From contig JAIHAN010000013.1 in the NCBI GenBank assembly GCA_020054815.1, positions 1-34,560 of the forward strand: a stretch of 34,560 nt of DNA, written 5' to 3'. The notes beneath the pieces are model-generated. The model searched no databases and had not been told where the DNA came from. It saw only the letters and a program-made list of their open reading frames with translations. Both the position numbers and the translations under genes were made by a program. The stretch is from Peptococcaceae bacterium (lineage in GTDB: Bacteria > Bacillota > Peptococcia > DRI-13). Shown piece after piece: positions 1-7,625 of the stretch (position 1 is the stretch's first letter; the number at the start of each line of letters is the position of its first letter).

Positions 1-1367
1 TTTCTTTCCTGAAGAACTCTCAACAGTGCCACCTGTTGTTCAAGAGGCAGTTCTCCAATTTCATCGAGGAAAAGAGTCCCCCCGCTGGCCTGTTCAAATT
101 TGCCAGGTTTTCCACCTTTCCTTGCACCAGTAAAAGCGCCCTCATCGTAGCCAAATAATTCACTGACAATCAGATCCCTCGGTATGGCGCCGCAGTTAAT
201 GGCGATAAACGGGCCTTCCTGCCGCGCACTTTTTCTATGAATAGATTGGGCAAAAAGTTCCTTACCGGTACCGCTTTCACCCTGCAATATTACAGTGGCC
301 GTACTGTCAGCAGCCAAAGAAGCCTTGTGTTTAACCTCTTTTATTGCATTACTCTTGCCAATTATATCTTCGAAACTATATAATTGTATTTCATTGCCCA
401 AATTAGTACCTACTTTTCTTGTTTCGTTCAATTTTTTCAAAAGAATTACTCCGCCATTGTTTTTACCGTTTCTGTCAAATATTTGTTCACTGAGAATCAG
501 GTATTTGTCCCCCCAATCTTCACTTTTCAGGATGGATTCCTTCAGAAATTTATCATGTTTCTGGTTATCGATAAAAGAGAGATTAGAACCCAGTATTTCC
601 CCAACAGACCTGCCAATTATTTCATGTTCAGACCTGCCCAAAATATTCCTTACAACGGGATTTATATTAACAACACAGTTATTTTTATCTATCTCAATCA
701 ACCCGTCAGAAATTTTATCAAACACTTTGGCTAATTTTTTATTAGATGCTACTGCGTCCTGGTTCATTTGCTTGATAGTAAACTGTATAGTAATTGTTTT
801 GGCCAGAGATGTAACCATCCCTAAGGTATGGGGATGTTGACTGCTTGAATGCCCCGAAATATTTATTACACCCATAATTTGACCGTTTTTATTATAAATA
901 GGCGCAGCAGAACAGGTCCATGTATGATGTTTTTTGCAGTAATGTTTTGCTCCTGTAATCTGAATAGGTTTCCCTATAACCAATGCCGTGCCGATGGCAT
1001 TGGTACCTACATCATTTTCCAGCCAACTGGCCCCTCGTATAAAATTGAGTTTCTTTGCATCATAAATAATTTCCCTGTCTCCAAAACTTTCAATTATACG
1101 GCCACTTTGATCAGTTAATACCAGTATAAAACCGGAATTCTTTATGACCTCATACATATTCTTCATAAGTGGTTTTGCTATTTGCATCAACTCATAATTA
1201 TTATCCAAAACTTGTTTGATATCCTGAGCAGTCAAGACATTGTTACAATAACCGTCAGCTTGATCAACTTTAGCCGCATAACTCCTATTCCATGAATCAA
1301 CGATTAGCTTATCGTAAATAGATTGTGTATTGCAGGGCGATGCTTGTGAACTGGATTGTAATTTCAT
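1..1367 (-). CDS. AcoR-type sigma-54-dependent activator, partial (3' end outside window)
   Basis: This gene is absent from the ORF track because it runs off the left edge without a stop. The reverse strand reads open from an ATG at 1367, preceded by GGAGGTG, for about 455 codons. Residues about 60-200 resemble the GAF-type sensor of AcoR/DhaR regulators (GASWLENDVGTNAIGTAL, then CSAAPIYNKNGQIMGVINISG). Residues about 210-320 look like a PAS domain. From about 335 a sigma-54-interacting AAA+ domain begins, with Walker A GESGTGKE, the sigma-54 contact loop GAFTGA and Walker B GTLFLDEIGE. The window ends inside the AAA+ domain; a C-terminal Fis-type HTH is expected outside. It should activate a sigma-54 promoter in response to a small molecule, but its ligand and targets are not visible. 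It is separated from the next operon by a terminator, so it is probably a separate transcription unit. Confidence 0.93.
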   Translation of the reverse strand, partial: MKLQSSSQASPCNTQSIYDKLIVDSWNRSYAAKVDQADGYCNNVLTAQDIKQVLDNNYELMQIAKPLMKNMYEVIKNSGFILVLTDQSGRIIESFGDREIIYDAKKLNFIRGASWLENDVGTNAIGTALVIGKPIQITGAKHYCKKHHTWTCSAAPIYNKNGQIMGVINISGHSSSQHPHTLGMVTSLAKTITIQFTIKQMNQDAVASNKKLAKVFDKISDGLIEIDKNNCVVNINPVVRNILGRSEHEIIGRSVGEILGSNLSFIDNQKHDKFLKESILKSEDWGDKYLILSEQIFDRNGKNNGGVILLKKLNETRKVGTNLGNEIQLYSFEDIIGKSNAIKEVKHKASLAADSTATVILQGESGTGKELFAQSIHRKSARQEGPFIAINCGAIPRDLIVSELFGYDEGAFTGARKGGKPGKFEQASGGTLFLDEIGELPLEQQVALLRVLQER

Positions 1368-1626
1368 TTTAAATACACCTCCGTTCTATACTTAAGTAAT
1401 TTTATGCAATATTCTGAAATCCATGCACGTGTTTATTCTTCTTCCGCAATATATATGCATTACCAGCATCAAATTCTCCTACTTTTTCCAAACAACCTCC
1501 ATTTGGCACTTATATTCAACAAACAATCTAAAATATCCTTCTTCTTTTAAGTGTGTTAGTCCCCTATGGTTAAATATCTTATAATAGCACCATCAGCAGT
1601 TTTTTTATTTTTCACCCATAAAATAG

Positions 1627-1654
1627 AAGCCGTAAGACTAAAGACTTACGGCTT
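1627..1654 (-). terminator. Terminator of the Tm-1-like operon
   Basis: An inverted repeat (AGCCGTAAG / CTTACGGCT, 8-nt loop) lies downstream of the TIM-barrel gene. On the minus strand it is followed by TCTATTTT, giving a moderate intrinsic terminator that would separate the operon from the AcoR-type regulator. Confidence 0.65.
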
Positions 1655-1687
1655 TCCTTCGTCTACTTATTCACTTTATTGTTATTA

Positions 1688-1749
1688 TTAATACCTAAGC
1701 CTGTATTTTGATACTCCTACACTTATACCGACAGCAATTAAAAATCCAT
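1688..1749 (-). pseudogene. Possible broken mini-ORF downstream of the TIM-barrel gene
   Basis: After the stop of the TIM-barrel gene there is a good ribosome binding site (AAGGAGG) and an ATG, but the frame stops after three codons (ATG GAT TTT TAA). If the run of five T were six, the frame would continue as MDFLIAVGISVGVSKYRLRY and stop at 1688. The restored peptide is hydrophobic with a basic tail. It could be a frameshifted small gene, a sequence error in the homopolymer, or coincidence. I do not recognise a family. Confidence 0.25.
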
Positions 1750-1768
1750 TATAACCTCCTTATCAATA

Positions 1769-2602
1769 TCAGGTCTTCGTTTTAATATTCTTAAATTCTT
1801 TAACCTGTGCAGCTATAGCTTTTTCGGTGGGTAGTCTTTCAATACTGGAGGCCCCATAGAATCCTACCACACCTTGTGTCTTTGCCAAAATATAGGCCGC
1901 ATCTTCCGGTTCAGAAATAGGCCCGCCATGACAGATCACCATGATATCGGGATTGATTGCCATGGCCGCATCATGGATAGCCTGAATTCGCTCCACACAT
2001 TCATCTAAAGTTAAGGCCGTCCTGGCCCCGATGGTTCCTTTCGTGGTCAATCCCATATGGGCCACAAGAATATCTGCCCCCGCCTGCGTCATTTTTTGGG
2101 CCTCTTCAACGTTAAAAACGTAGGGAGTGGTTAATAAATCCATCTCATGGGCTTTTCTAATCATCTCCACTTCCAGGTCATACCCCATTCCTGTTTCCTC
2201 CAGATTCTGACGGAAGATACCGTCACACAAACCTACGGTGGGGAAATTCTGTACCCCGCAAAAACCCATATCCTTAAGTTGCTTTAAAAAGACGTCCATT
2301 AATCTGAAAGGATCTGTCCCACACACACCCGCCAGTACGGGGGTATTTTTGACAACAGGTAATACTTCGCAGGCCATTTCCACCACTATGGCATTGGCAT
2401 CGCCATAGGGCATCAAACCGGCCAGGGAGCCCCGGCCTGCCATTCTGTAGCGTCCAGAGTTGTAAACAATGATTAAATCGACACCGCCAGCTTCAGCACT
2501 CTTAGCGGAAATGCCCGTTCCTGCTCCTGCCCCGATTAGAGGCTTACCCTGGGCCACCTGTTCACGTAATCTGGCTAAAATTTCTTGCCTGCTCATTTTC
2601 AT
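1769..2602 (-). CDS. TIM-barrel 'phosphoenolpyruvate hydrolase family' protein (PF09370-type)
   Basis: The 277-residue product aligns throughout with the TIM-barrel half of Tm-1-like proteins (PF09370, often annotated phosphoenolpyruvate hydrolase family). Visible family motifs are [17 protein letters not shown] near the N-terminus, [56 protein letters not shown] and SSIERLPTE. The same motifs recur in the sensor half of the regulator at 3995-5824, so the two are paralogues. The start is ATG 2602 with GGAGGAG upstream. The gene follows the UPF0261 gene by 23 bp and is almost certainly cotranscribed. In plants the two domains are fused in Tm-1; here they are separate. The protein is soluble and cytoplasmic (no signal peptide). 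The substrate is unknown; the family name should not be read as proven activity. Confidence 0.88.
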   Translation of the reverse strand: MKMSRQEILARLREQVAQGKPLIGAGAGTGISAKSAEAGGVDLIIVYNSGRYRMAGRGSLAGLMPYGDANAIVVEMACEVLPVVKNTPVLAGVCGTDPFRLMDVFLKQLKDMGFCGVQNFPTVGLCDGIFRQNLEETGMGYDLEVEMIRKAHEMDLLTTPYVFNVEEAQKMTQAGADILVAHMGLTTKGTIGARTALTLDECVERIQAIHDAAMAINPDIMVICHGGPISEPEDAAYILAKTQGVVGFYGASSIERLPTEKAIAAQVKEFKNIKTKT

Positions 2603-2625
2603 TACTATCTCCTCCAGTCTAAACT

Positions 2626-3843
2626 TTATTTATGATCTCTCATCATTTCATCTAAAGACTTGGCTAAGTAAAGGGCAAATTCGGGGTCATTAATGTCTGT
2701 ATTCATTTCCACCAGTTCAATGCGGGGATCGAGATTAGCCTTCAGGGCCTCAAACAAAGCTTTATCTGCTTCAGGATCGTAAAAAGGCTTACCCTCTACA
2801 TCAATTAAAGAAACACCCTTGAGAGGAAGGACCACCTTGACAGGCCCCTGGGCCATATTTAATTTTGCAGCGATGATTTCGCCCAGCTGCTTGCATTCTT
2901 CTGGAGTCGTCCTCATCAGGGTCACTGTTGGATTGTGTTTATATAATTTTCTTCCTTTGAATTTCTCCGGCACAGTATCTATGGGCCCAAAGTTAACCAT
3001 ATCCAGGGCCCCCACAGAAACAACTTGAGGAATTCCTGCCTTACCTGCTGCCTCAAGGCGATGGGGTCCGGCGCTTAAGACACCTCCTACCAGTTCGTCA
3101 CACCATTCTGTAGTGGTAATATCCAGGACCCCTTTGATAAATCCTGCCTCAACCAGGCTTTCCATGGCCTGCCCCCCTGTACCGGTGGCATGGAATACCA
3201 ACATTTCATAACCTCTTCCCTCCAGGTATTCCCTGGCCTTAGTAACGCAGGGGGTTGTCACACCAAACATGGTAGCTCCAATCAGTTGTTTTTCATCCTG
3301 CGGTATATCCACCTTGCCCTGGGCCATTCCTGCCACTGCAAAAGCTGCATTGGCCAGGATTTTGCGGGACAGACTGTTCAAGCCGGAAATATCCACAACA
3401 GAATACATCATAGTAATATCCTTGACACCCACATAGGGACGGGTATCACCGGAACCCACCGTGGAGACCAATACCTTGGGGACTCCTACCGGCAAAGCTC
3501 TCATCGCCGAAGAACCGATAGTGGTTCCGGCACTCCCCCCCATACTAATAATACCGGCCACCCTTCCTTCAGCATAAAGCTTTTTTACGATTTCCGTAGC
3601 GCCCTTCATCATGATGTCCACAGCTTCACCACGGTCGTCCTTGGCCAATAACTCACCTAAGCTGGACCCTCCTGCCCGGGCCACTTCTTCTCTTGTAATA
3701 TCCGGGGTAAAGTACGGATCCCCTTTCACACCAGCATCAATTACTAAAGTTTCTAATCCTGTCGCCGTAATGACATCTTTGATGAATTTAAATTCCTGCC
3801 CCTTAGTGTCCAAAGTACCTAAAACAACTACTCTTTTCTCCAC
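2626..3843 (-). CDS. UPF0261 / Tm-1-like ATP-binding domain protein
   Basis: The protein matches the UPF0261/Tm-1 N-terminal family: [14 protein letters not shown] at the start, a glycine-rich nucleotide-binding loop [17 protein letters not shown], then [30 protein letters not shown], and [11 protein letters not shown] in the second half. I place the start at GTG 3843 (405 residues) rather than at 3912 as in the ORF track. AAGGAGGG lies 7 nt before this GTG, family members begin close to the [11 protein letters not shown] motif, and the extra upstream codons coincide with a sigma-54 promoter. The gene is first in an operon with the TIM-barrel gene 23 bp downstream. The pair equals the two halves of plant Tm-1, so they probably act as a complex or in sequence on one substrate. 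The biochemical reaction is not established. Confidence 0.9.
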   Translation of the reverse strand: MEKRVVVLGTLDTKGQEFKFIKDVITATGLETLVIDAGVKGDPYFTPDITREEVARAGGSSLGELLAKDDRGEAVDIMMKGATEIVKKLYAEGRVAGIISMGGSAGTTIGSSAMRALPVGVPKVLVSTVGSGDTRPYVGVKDITMMYSVVDISGLNSLSRKILANAAFAVAGMAQGKVDIPQDEKQLIGATMFGVTTPCVTKAREYLEGRGYEMLVFHATGTGGQAMESLVEAGFIKGVLDITTTEWCDELVGGVLSAGPHRLEAAGKAGIPQVVSVGALDMVNFGPIDTVPEKFKGRKLYKHNPTVTLMRTTPEECKQLGEIIAAKLNMAQGPVKVVLPLKGVSLIDVEGKPFYDPEADKALFEALKANLDPRIELVEMNTDINDPEFALYLAKSLDEMMRDHK

Positions 3844-3894
3844 CGACCATCCCTCCTTATAAATTTCGGGGATTTCTCCCCTGCCAATGTATTT

Positions 3895-3910
3895 TGCAAA
3901 AACCATGCCC
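3895..3910 (-). promoter_or_regulatory. Sigma-54 (-24/-12) promoter of the UPF0261-TIM-barrel operon
   Basis: The minus strand reads GGGCATGGTTTTTGCA, matching TGGCACG-N4-TTGCA with GG and GC separated by exactly 10 nt. The predicted transcript start is near 3884, leaving an untranslated leader of about 41 nt before the GTG at 3843. The gene for a sigma-54 activator lies immediately upstream. The match is seen directly; activity is inferred. Confidence 0.82.
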
Positions 3911-3936
3911 ATAAGATTAACACATGTTTCAGCTTT

Positions 3937-3960
3937 ATTTGGGAACTTTCCTTCCCAAAT
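3937..3960. promoter_or_regulatory. Proximal dyad, likely activator (enhancer) site
   Basis: This is a perfect inverted repeat ATTTGGGAA-N6-TTCCCAAAT centred about 64 bp upstream of the predicted sigma-54 start. Its core GGGAA-N6-TTCCC is shared with the dyad at 3967-3994, which suggests two binding sites for a dimeric Fis-type HTH. Confidence 0.68.
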
Positions 3961-3966
3961 AGTTAA

Positions 3967-3994
3967 GTCACCGGGAAAAGCCTTTCCCAGTGAC
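3967..3994. promoter_or_regulatory. Distal dyad, likely activator (enhancer) site
   Basis: An inverted repeat GTCAC-C-GGGAAA/TTTCCC-A-GTGAC begins directly after the stop codon of the regulator gene and is centred about 96 bp upstream of the predicted sigma-54 start. Its core GGGAA-N6-TTCCC is the same as in the proximal dyad, and the centres are 32 bp apart, about three helical turns. It could also act as a weak terminator for the regulator mRNA, but no T-tract follows. Confidence 0.66.
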
Positions 3995-5824
3995 TTATCG
4001 GGGCTCTAAATTGTATTTGTTTATTTTATTTAACAAGGTCCGCCTGCTAATGCCCAAATAATTTGCTGTATTAGTTCTATGCCAATGAAATTTCTCCAGA
4101 GCTTCTAATATAGCTTTCTTCTCCAGGTCAGCGGCAACATTACCGGTATATTGTATTAGATTACCACTTTCTTTAGTTTTTTCATCTTCTAGTTTATACT
4201 GTCTGATATGCTGGGGCAGATCCAGCAAAGTTATAATTCTTCCCTCACATAAAATTACCGCCCTTTCTATAACGTTTTGCAGCTCCCTTACATTTCCGGG
4301 CCAGTCGTATTTAATGAGACACTCCAGGGCATCCGGCGTAATGCGCTTAACCTGGCGGTTAAACTTTTCATTTGTTTTGTCGAGAAAATGGTTGACCAGG
4401 AGGGGAATATCTTCTTTATGTTGTCTTAAAGAAGGCGTATATATTGATACAACATTCAACCTGTAATACAGGTCTTCCCGGAATTGCCCTCTTTTAACCA
4501 TCTCCAGCAAGTCCCTGTTGGTGGCACAAATAATCCTGGTATCCACCTGAATGGTTTTGGAACCCCCTACCCGCTCAAATTCCTGCTGTTGAATTACTCT
4601 CAGAAGTTTGGCCTGAGTCATAAGACTCATTTCCCCTATCTCATCCAAAAACAGCGTACCTTTATGGGCCAACTCAAATCTGCCCAGTCTCTGCTGCAAT
4701 GCCCCTGTAAAAGCGCCTTTCTCATGTCCAAACAATTCACTCTCCAACAGGTTTTCCGGCAGAGCCGCACAATTGACTTTTATAAAAGGTCCATTACGTC
4801 TCTTGCTATTGTAATGAATAGCCCTTGTTACCAATTCTTTCCCCGTACCACTTTCGCCATATACCAGAATGTTAATTTTTTCATCGGCAACTTTACGGAC
4901 AATGTTATATAATTCCTGCATCACCCTGCTCTGCCCTACAATTTCATCAAAACCCATTTTGCGTTCTAATTCTTCTTTCAGACGTATATTCTCCTGTTCT
5001 AGTCGGGCTATATTCTTAAATTTGTCCGTTATTTCTATGATTCCGGCTTCGGCGGGAATTCTCTCAATGCTGGAGCCACCAATATAACCCTGGGCCGGAG
5101 TATTTTTAAAGATATAATCCACATGTTCTGGGTAAACTACGGGTCCGCCATATACAAGCCAAAAGCAATCATTTTTTACTGCCGCTACCCTCATAAAAAT
5201 TTCCTTTGCCAATTCGGCAGCGCTTTCAATACCAACACATTGTCGAGCTCCCAGATTTCCTCCAACTGTAAAACCAAAATGGGCACAGATCACATCTGCA
5301 CCGGCTTTGGCCATTTTTTCTACCTGTTCAGGGTCAAAAACAAAAGCAACAGTAAACAATCCTTTTTTATGAGCACGGGCTATTAGCTCCACTTCATTGT
5401 CATAGCCCATGCCTTGTTCTTCCAATGCCTCTCTGAAAATACCGTCAATTAAGCCCACGCTTGGAAAATTATTAATGCCATGAAAACCTGTTTTACGAAT
5501 CGTTTCAAGAAAATAATCCCAGTCTATTGTGGGATCGCTTGCACAAGCTCCAAAAATAATGGGAATATTTTGCACTACTGGGATGATTTCTTGACTGCCA
5601 AATTCCAGAACCCACTGATTGCAGTTTTTAAAGGGCATAAGGCCTGCGAGAGAACTCTTCCCTGCATTGCGAAAACGTCCGGAATTCAACACTAAGAGCA
5701 TGTCCGCACCTCCCGCAACAGCCAAACGCGCGGAAAGTCCGGACCCTACCGCAGCCCCCACAATATTTTTCTTTTTTTCAAGGGTGTCCCGCAACTGTTT
5801 TTTTATTTTTTCACACGTCAACAT
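3995..5824 (-). CDS. Sigma-54 activator with TIM-barrel (PF09370-type) sensor domain
   Basis: This is a three-domain protein of 609 residues. Residues 1 to about 275 are a paralogue of the TIM-barrel enzyme at 1769-2602, keeping NSGRFRNAGKSSLAGLMP, NFPSVGLIDGIFR, LEEQGMGYDNEVE, AHFGFTVGGNLGAR and SSIERIPAE; the enzyme's CHGGP is VYGGP here. A short coiled-coil linker (LEQENIRLKEELER) leads to the sigma-54 AAA+ domain with GESGTGKE, GAFTGA and GTLFLDEIGE. The C-terminus (about 555-609) is a Fis-type HTH. Fusions of this kind are known in the PF09370 family. The simplest reading is that the barrel binds the same metabolite as the enzyme and switches on the operon downstream, whose sigma-54 promoter and two dyads lie just past its stop. 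The ATG at 5824 fits the start of the barrel domain, although its ribosome binding site is weak, suggesting low expression. Confidence 0.92.
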   Translation of the reverse strand: MLTCEKIKKQLRDTLEKKKNIVGAAVGSGLSARLAVAGGADMLLVLNSGRFRNAGKSSLAGLMPFKNCNQWVLEFGSQEIIPVVQNIPIIFGACASDPTIDWDYFLETIRKTGFHGINNFPSVGLIDGIFREALEEQGMGYDNEVELIARAHKKGLFTVAFVFDPEQVEKMAKAGADVICAHFGFTVGGNLGARQCVGIESAAELAKEIFMRVAAVKNDCFWLVYGGPVVYPEHVDYIFKNTPAQGYIGGSSIERIPAEAGIIEITDKFKNIARLEQENIRLKEELERKMGFDEIVGQSRVMQELYNIVRKVADEKINILVYGESGTGKELVTRAIHYNSKRRNGPFIKVNCAALPENLLESELFGHEKGAFTGALQQRLGRFELAHKGTLFLDEIGEMSLMTQAKLLRVIQQQEFERVGGSKTIQVDTRIICATNRDLLEMVKRGQFREDLYYRLNVVSIYTPSLRQHKEDIPLLVNHFLDKTNEKFNRQVKRITPDALECLIKYDWPGNVRELQNVIERAVILCEGRIITLLDLPQHIRQYKLEDEKTKESGNLIQYTGNVAADLEKKAILEALEKFHWHRTNTANYLGISRRTLLNKINKYNLEPR

Positions 5825-5933
5825 GGATTACCACAACCTATAATTCTTTACTTTTACTAACTTCCTGTATACTTCTATATACTAATGATTTCTTCCTGCT
5901 CAAATAAGTTAAAGATCCTGAATAAAATACCCG

Positions 5934-5962
5934 GTTATAACATAGCATTGTTGATGTGGCAA
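5934..5962 (-). promoter_or_regulatory. Sigma-A promoter of the TIM-barrel/sigma-54 activator gene
   Basis: The minus strand carries TTGCCA, a 17-bp spacer and TATAAC, one mismatch from consensus at each hexamer. The predicted start near 5927 gives a leader of about 100 nt. This would let the activator be made by the housekeeping polymerase while its target operon waits for sigma-54. Confidence 0.6.
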
Positions 5963-6056
5963 ATCATGACCTTGATCTTATAAGCTACGGAAAAAACCGG
6001 TGATATACATAGCTGCAACATCACAGTGGTTAAGAGTCTGAGCAAAAATATCATAA

Positions 6057-6091
6057 TACGTAAAGAGGAGCCTTGCGGCTCCCCCTACGTA
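6057..6091 (-). terminator. Terminator after cotJC
   Basis: A hairpin GGAGCC-TTGC-GGCTCC is flanked by TACGTA on both sides, just past the cotJC stop. The following T-tract is short on the minus strand, so termination efficiency is uncertain. Confidence 0.6.
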
Positions 6092-6094
6092 TGC

Positions 6095-6667
6095 TTAAAA
6101 GAATTTTTTCTCTTTCATATATTCCTGGACATGGTTCAGGGCTTCGCCGAAGCGCTGGAAATGTACTACTTCACGTTCTCTTAGGAAACGCAAAACATCA
6201 GTAACACACGGATCGTCGGAAAGGTTGATGAGCCAGTTATAGGTGGCCCGGGCCTTTTCCTCGGCGGCCATATCTTCGACCAGATCGGCAATGGGATCTC
6301 CCTTGGCCTGGATGTAAGCAGCCGTCCAGGGATTCCCGGTGGCATCCACGTAAAAAAGGGCCCGGTCATGGTCAGCATAGTGCCCCGCCATCTCGGCGGC
6401 TTTTATTTCCTCAATGGTAGCGTCCTTGGTCAGTTTGTATACCAGGGTGCCTACTATCTCCAGGTGGGCCAGTTCCTCGGTGCCAATATCGTTAAGTAAG
6501 GCCCTGGTTCGTTCTGTGGGCATGGTGTAACGCTGGTTAAGATAACGCAGAGAGGCACCGAGCTCCCCGTCCGGCCCGCCATACTGGGTAATAATCCATT
6601 TGGCCAGGCGGGGGTTTTTGCCCGATACTTTGACAGGATACTGTAATTTCTTTTCATAAATCCACAT
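6095..6667 (-). CDS. cotJC: Spore coat protein CotJC (manganese-catalase-like)
   Basis: The 190-residue product is full-length CotJC. It starts MWIYEKKLQYPVKV and contains the ferritin-like four-helix signature of manganese catalases: EELAHLEIVG in the middle and EEKARATYNWL plus REREVVHFQRFGEAL later, which supply the Glu and His ligands of a di-metal centre. CotJC lies in the inner spore coat in Bacillus and Clostridia. The gene is third in a cotJA-cotJB-cotJC operon, 15 bp after cotJB, and ends close to a hairpin terminator. Expression is expected in the mother cell. Confidence 0.97.
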   Translation of the reverse strand: MWIYEKKLQYPVKVSGKNPRLAKWIITQYGGPDGELGASLRYLNQRYTMPTERTRALLNDIGTEELAHLEIVGTLVYKLTKDATIEEIKAAEMAGHYADHDRALFYVDATGNPWTAAYIQAKGDPIADLVEDMAAEEKARATYNWLINLSDDPCVTDVLRFLREREVVHFQRFGEALNHVQEYMKEKKFF

Positions 6668-6682
6668 ACTGCTTCCTCCCTT

Positions 6683-6949
6683 CTACATTTCCCAGGGCCA
6701 GGGGGTTTCGGCCCAGAGCCAGGTATTTCCCCTGTTGCGGGAATGGCCATAGCTAAGGATGGGTCCACATAATTCATCGTATCTTTCTCTTAGTTCCTTC
6801 AGTTCTTTCGCTGCACGATTATAATCTTCCAAGGCCCTTGTGTCATTGGGGTGGGTATCCAGGTAAAGATTCAGCTCCAGTGCCACAAACTCCATCTCCT
6901 GGATTCTCCTTAAGAGGTCCATGCACTCCTTCGTCATATCAACTGCCAT
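6683..6949 (-). CDS. cotJB: Spore coat protein CotJB
   Basis: The ORF track extends this frame upstream through cotJA. The true start is ATG 6949 (MAVDMTKECMDLLRRIQ), preceded by GGGAGGTG, giving 88 residues, the usual CotJB size. The protein is a helical hairpin rich in Leu/Glu (EMEFVALELNLYLDTHP) and ends PWPWEM, as is typical of the family. It overlaps the end of cotJA by 11 bp, implying translational coupling, and precedes cotJC by 15 bp. It is a minor inner-coat component that partners CotJC. Confidence 0.95.
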   Translation of the reverse strand: MAVDMTKECMDLLRRIQEMEFVALELNLYLDTHPNDTRALEDYNRAAKELKELRERYDELCGPILSYGHSRNRGNTWLWAETPWPWEM

Positions 6950-7505
6950 AGGAAGCACCTCCCCGCAGGAATACTGAATGGCAGGGTTGAGGTCCTTCAC
7001 ACGGACCGTACTCACCCTGGGGCTGATACAGTTCGGGAAACAGGGTTCCCTTATCAAGAGCCTCGGCAGGACTGTAGACTACGTTGTAATACTGCCATGG
7101 TACATAGGCATGGGCCAATCTGAAGGGAGGCGGCGGATAAGTGGGTGGATAAGGCGCCGGCATCTCGGGTGGAGTGGGTAAACCCGGAGCAGGGTATGGG
7201 GGATAAGTGGGCGGACAGGGTAAAGGTACTCCGGGTGGAGTAGGTAAAACCGGAGAAGGACAAGAGGGAGGTGGTGTATACGGGGGATAAAGTGGTGGTG
7301 TAGGTAAAGGCGCCTCCGGTGGCGCTGGTAGAACCGACTCAGGCGGTGGGGGACAAGGTTTTGGAGGATAGGGCATCGGTGCCTGGGGTGGGGGTGGATA
7401 AGGTTTGGAAGGAGCAGGACAATCCTCTGTATTTTCTACCTTGCCACCATTCTTCCTAGGTGGTTCAGGCGGCACAGGTATGACTTTAAAGGTAAAGTTT
7501 CTCAA
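6939..7505 (-). CDS. cotJA: CotJA-like spore coat protein with long proline-rich extension
   Basis: The last 60 or so residues are CotJA-like: LAHAYVPWQYYNVVYSPAEAL, then GTLFPELYQPQ. Before it lies an extension of about 120 residues made almost entirely of Pro with Tyr, Ala, Leu and Cys, including two copies of a 22-residue unit of the form LPTPPxxPxPxPPTYPPYP. The best start is TTG 7505, with AGGAGGG correctly spaced; the ORF-track ATG at 7574 lies upstream of that site and has none. This gives 188 residues, over twice the usual CotJA length. The proline-rich part may form an extended, tyrosine-crosslinkable coat filament (inference). It is first in the cotJABC operon and overlaps cotJB. 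Confidence 0.9.
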   Translation of the reverse strand: MRNFTFKVIPVPPEPPRKNGGKVENTEDCPAPSKPYPPPPQAPMPYPPKPCPPPPESVLPAPPEAPLPTPPLYPPYTPPPSCPSPVLPTPPGVPLPCPPTYPPYPAPGLPTPPEMPAPYPPTYPPPPFRLAHAYVPWQYYNVVYSPAEALDKGTLFPELYQPQGEYGPCEGPQPCHSVFLRGGASYGS

Positions 7506-7533
7506 AAAAATCCCTCCTTTGCGCTTTATATTG

Positions 7534-7561
7534 TAGTCTATGCCTGGATTAACCCAGTTGT
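7534..7561 (-). promoter_or_regulatory. Candidate mother-cell sigma (K/E-like) promoter of cotJ operon
   Basis: The minus strand has ACA, 16 bp, then CATAGACTA, which fits the sigma-K pattern (AC...CATANNNTA). The -10 also matches sigma-E CATACAMT at seven of eight positions, but no sigma-E -35 is present. Placement about 30 bp before the cotJA ribosome binding site is right. In B. subtilis cotJ is sigma-E dependent, so the sigma factor here is uncertain. Confidence 0.45.
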
Positions 7562-7590
7562 CCCTGATAAACAAACTTAAAAAACGAAAA

Positions 7591-7616
7591 AATAGAAGCC
7601 CTTACGAGCTTCTATT
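7591..7616 (-). terminator. Terminator after the secreted CBM-like gene
   Basis: A perfect 9-bp stem AATAGAAGC / GCTTCTATT with an 8-nt loop is followed on the minus strand by TTTTTCGTTTTTT. It directly follows the stop at 7626. Confidence 0.85.
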
Positions 7617-7625
7617 CATAAATCT

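Larger units (their letters stand above)
1368..1768. other. Intergenic region, about 400 bp
   Basis: This gap separates the AcoR-type regulator from the TIM-barrel gene. It holds the terminator at 1627-1654, the broken mini-ORF at 1688-1749 and the ribosome binding site of the regulator. The remaining A+T-rich stretch (about 1390-1620) shows no ORF with a ribosome binding site and no clear -24/-12 or -35/-10 promoter that I could identify. Confidence 0.6.

Noticed and set aside
295-1118. Plus-strand ORFs of 181, 116 and 89 residues
   Set aside because: They are antisense to the clearly coding AcoR-type regulator, have no ribosome binding sites and show no family features.
6939-7574. ATG 7574 as the start of the CotJA-like protein
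   Set aside because: It lacks a ribosome binding site and would translate the apparent promoter; TTG 7505 has AGGAGGG at good spacing.
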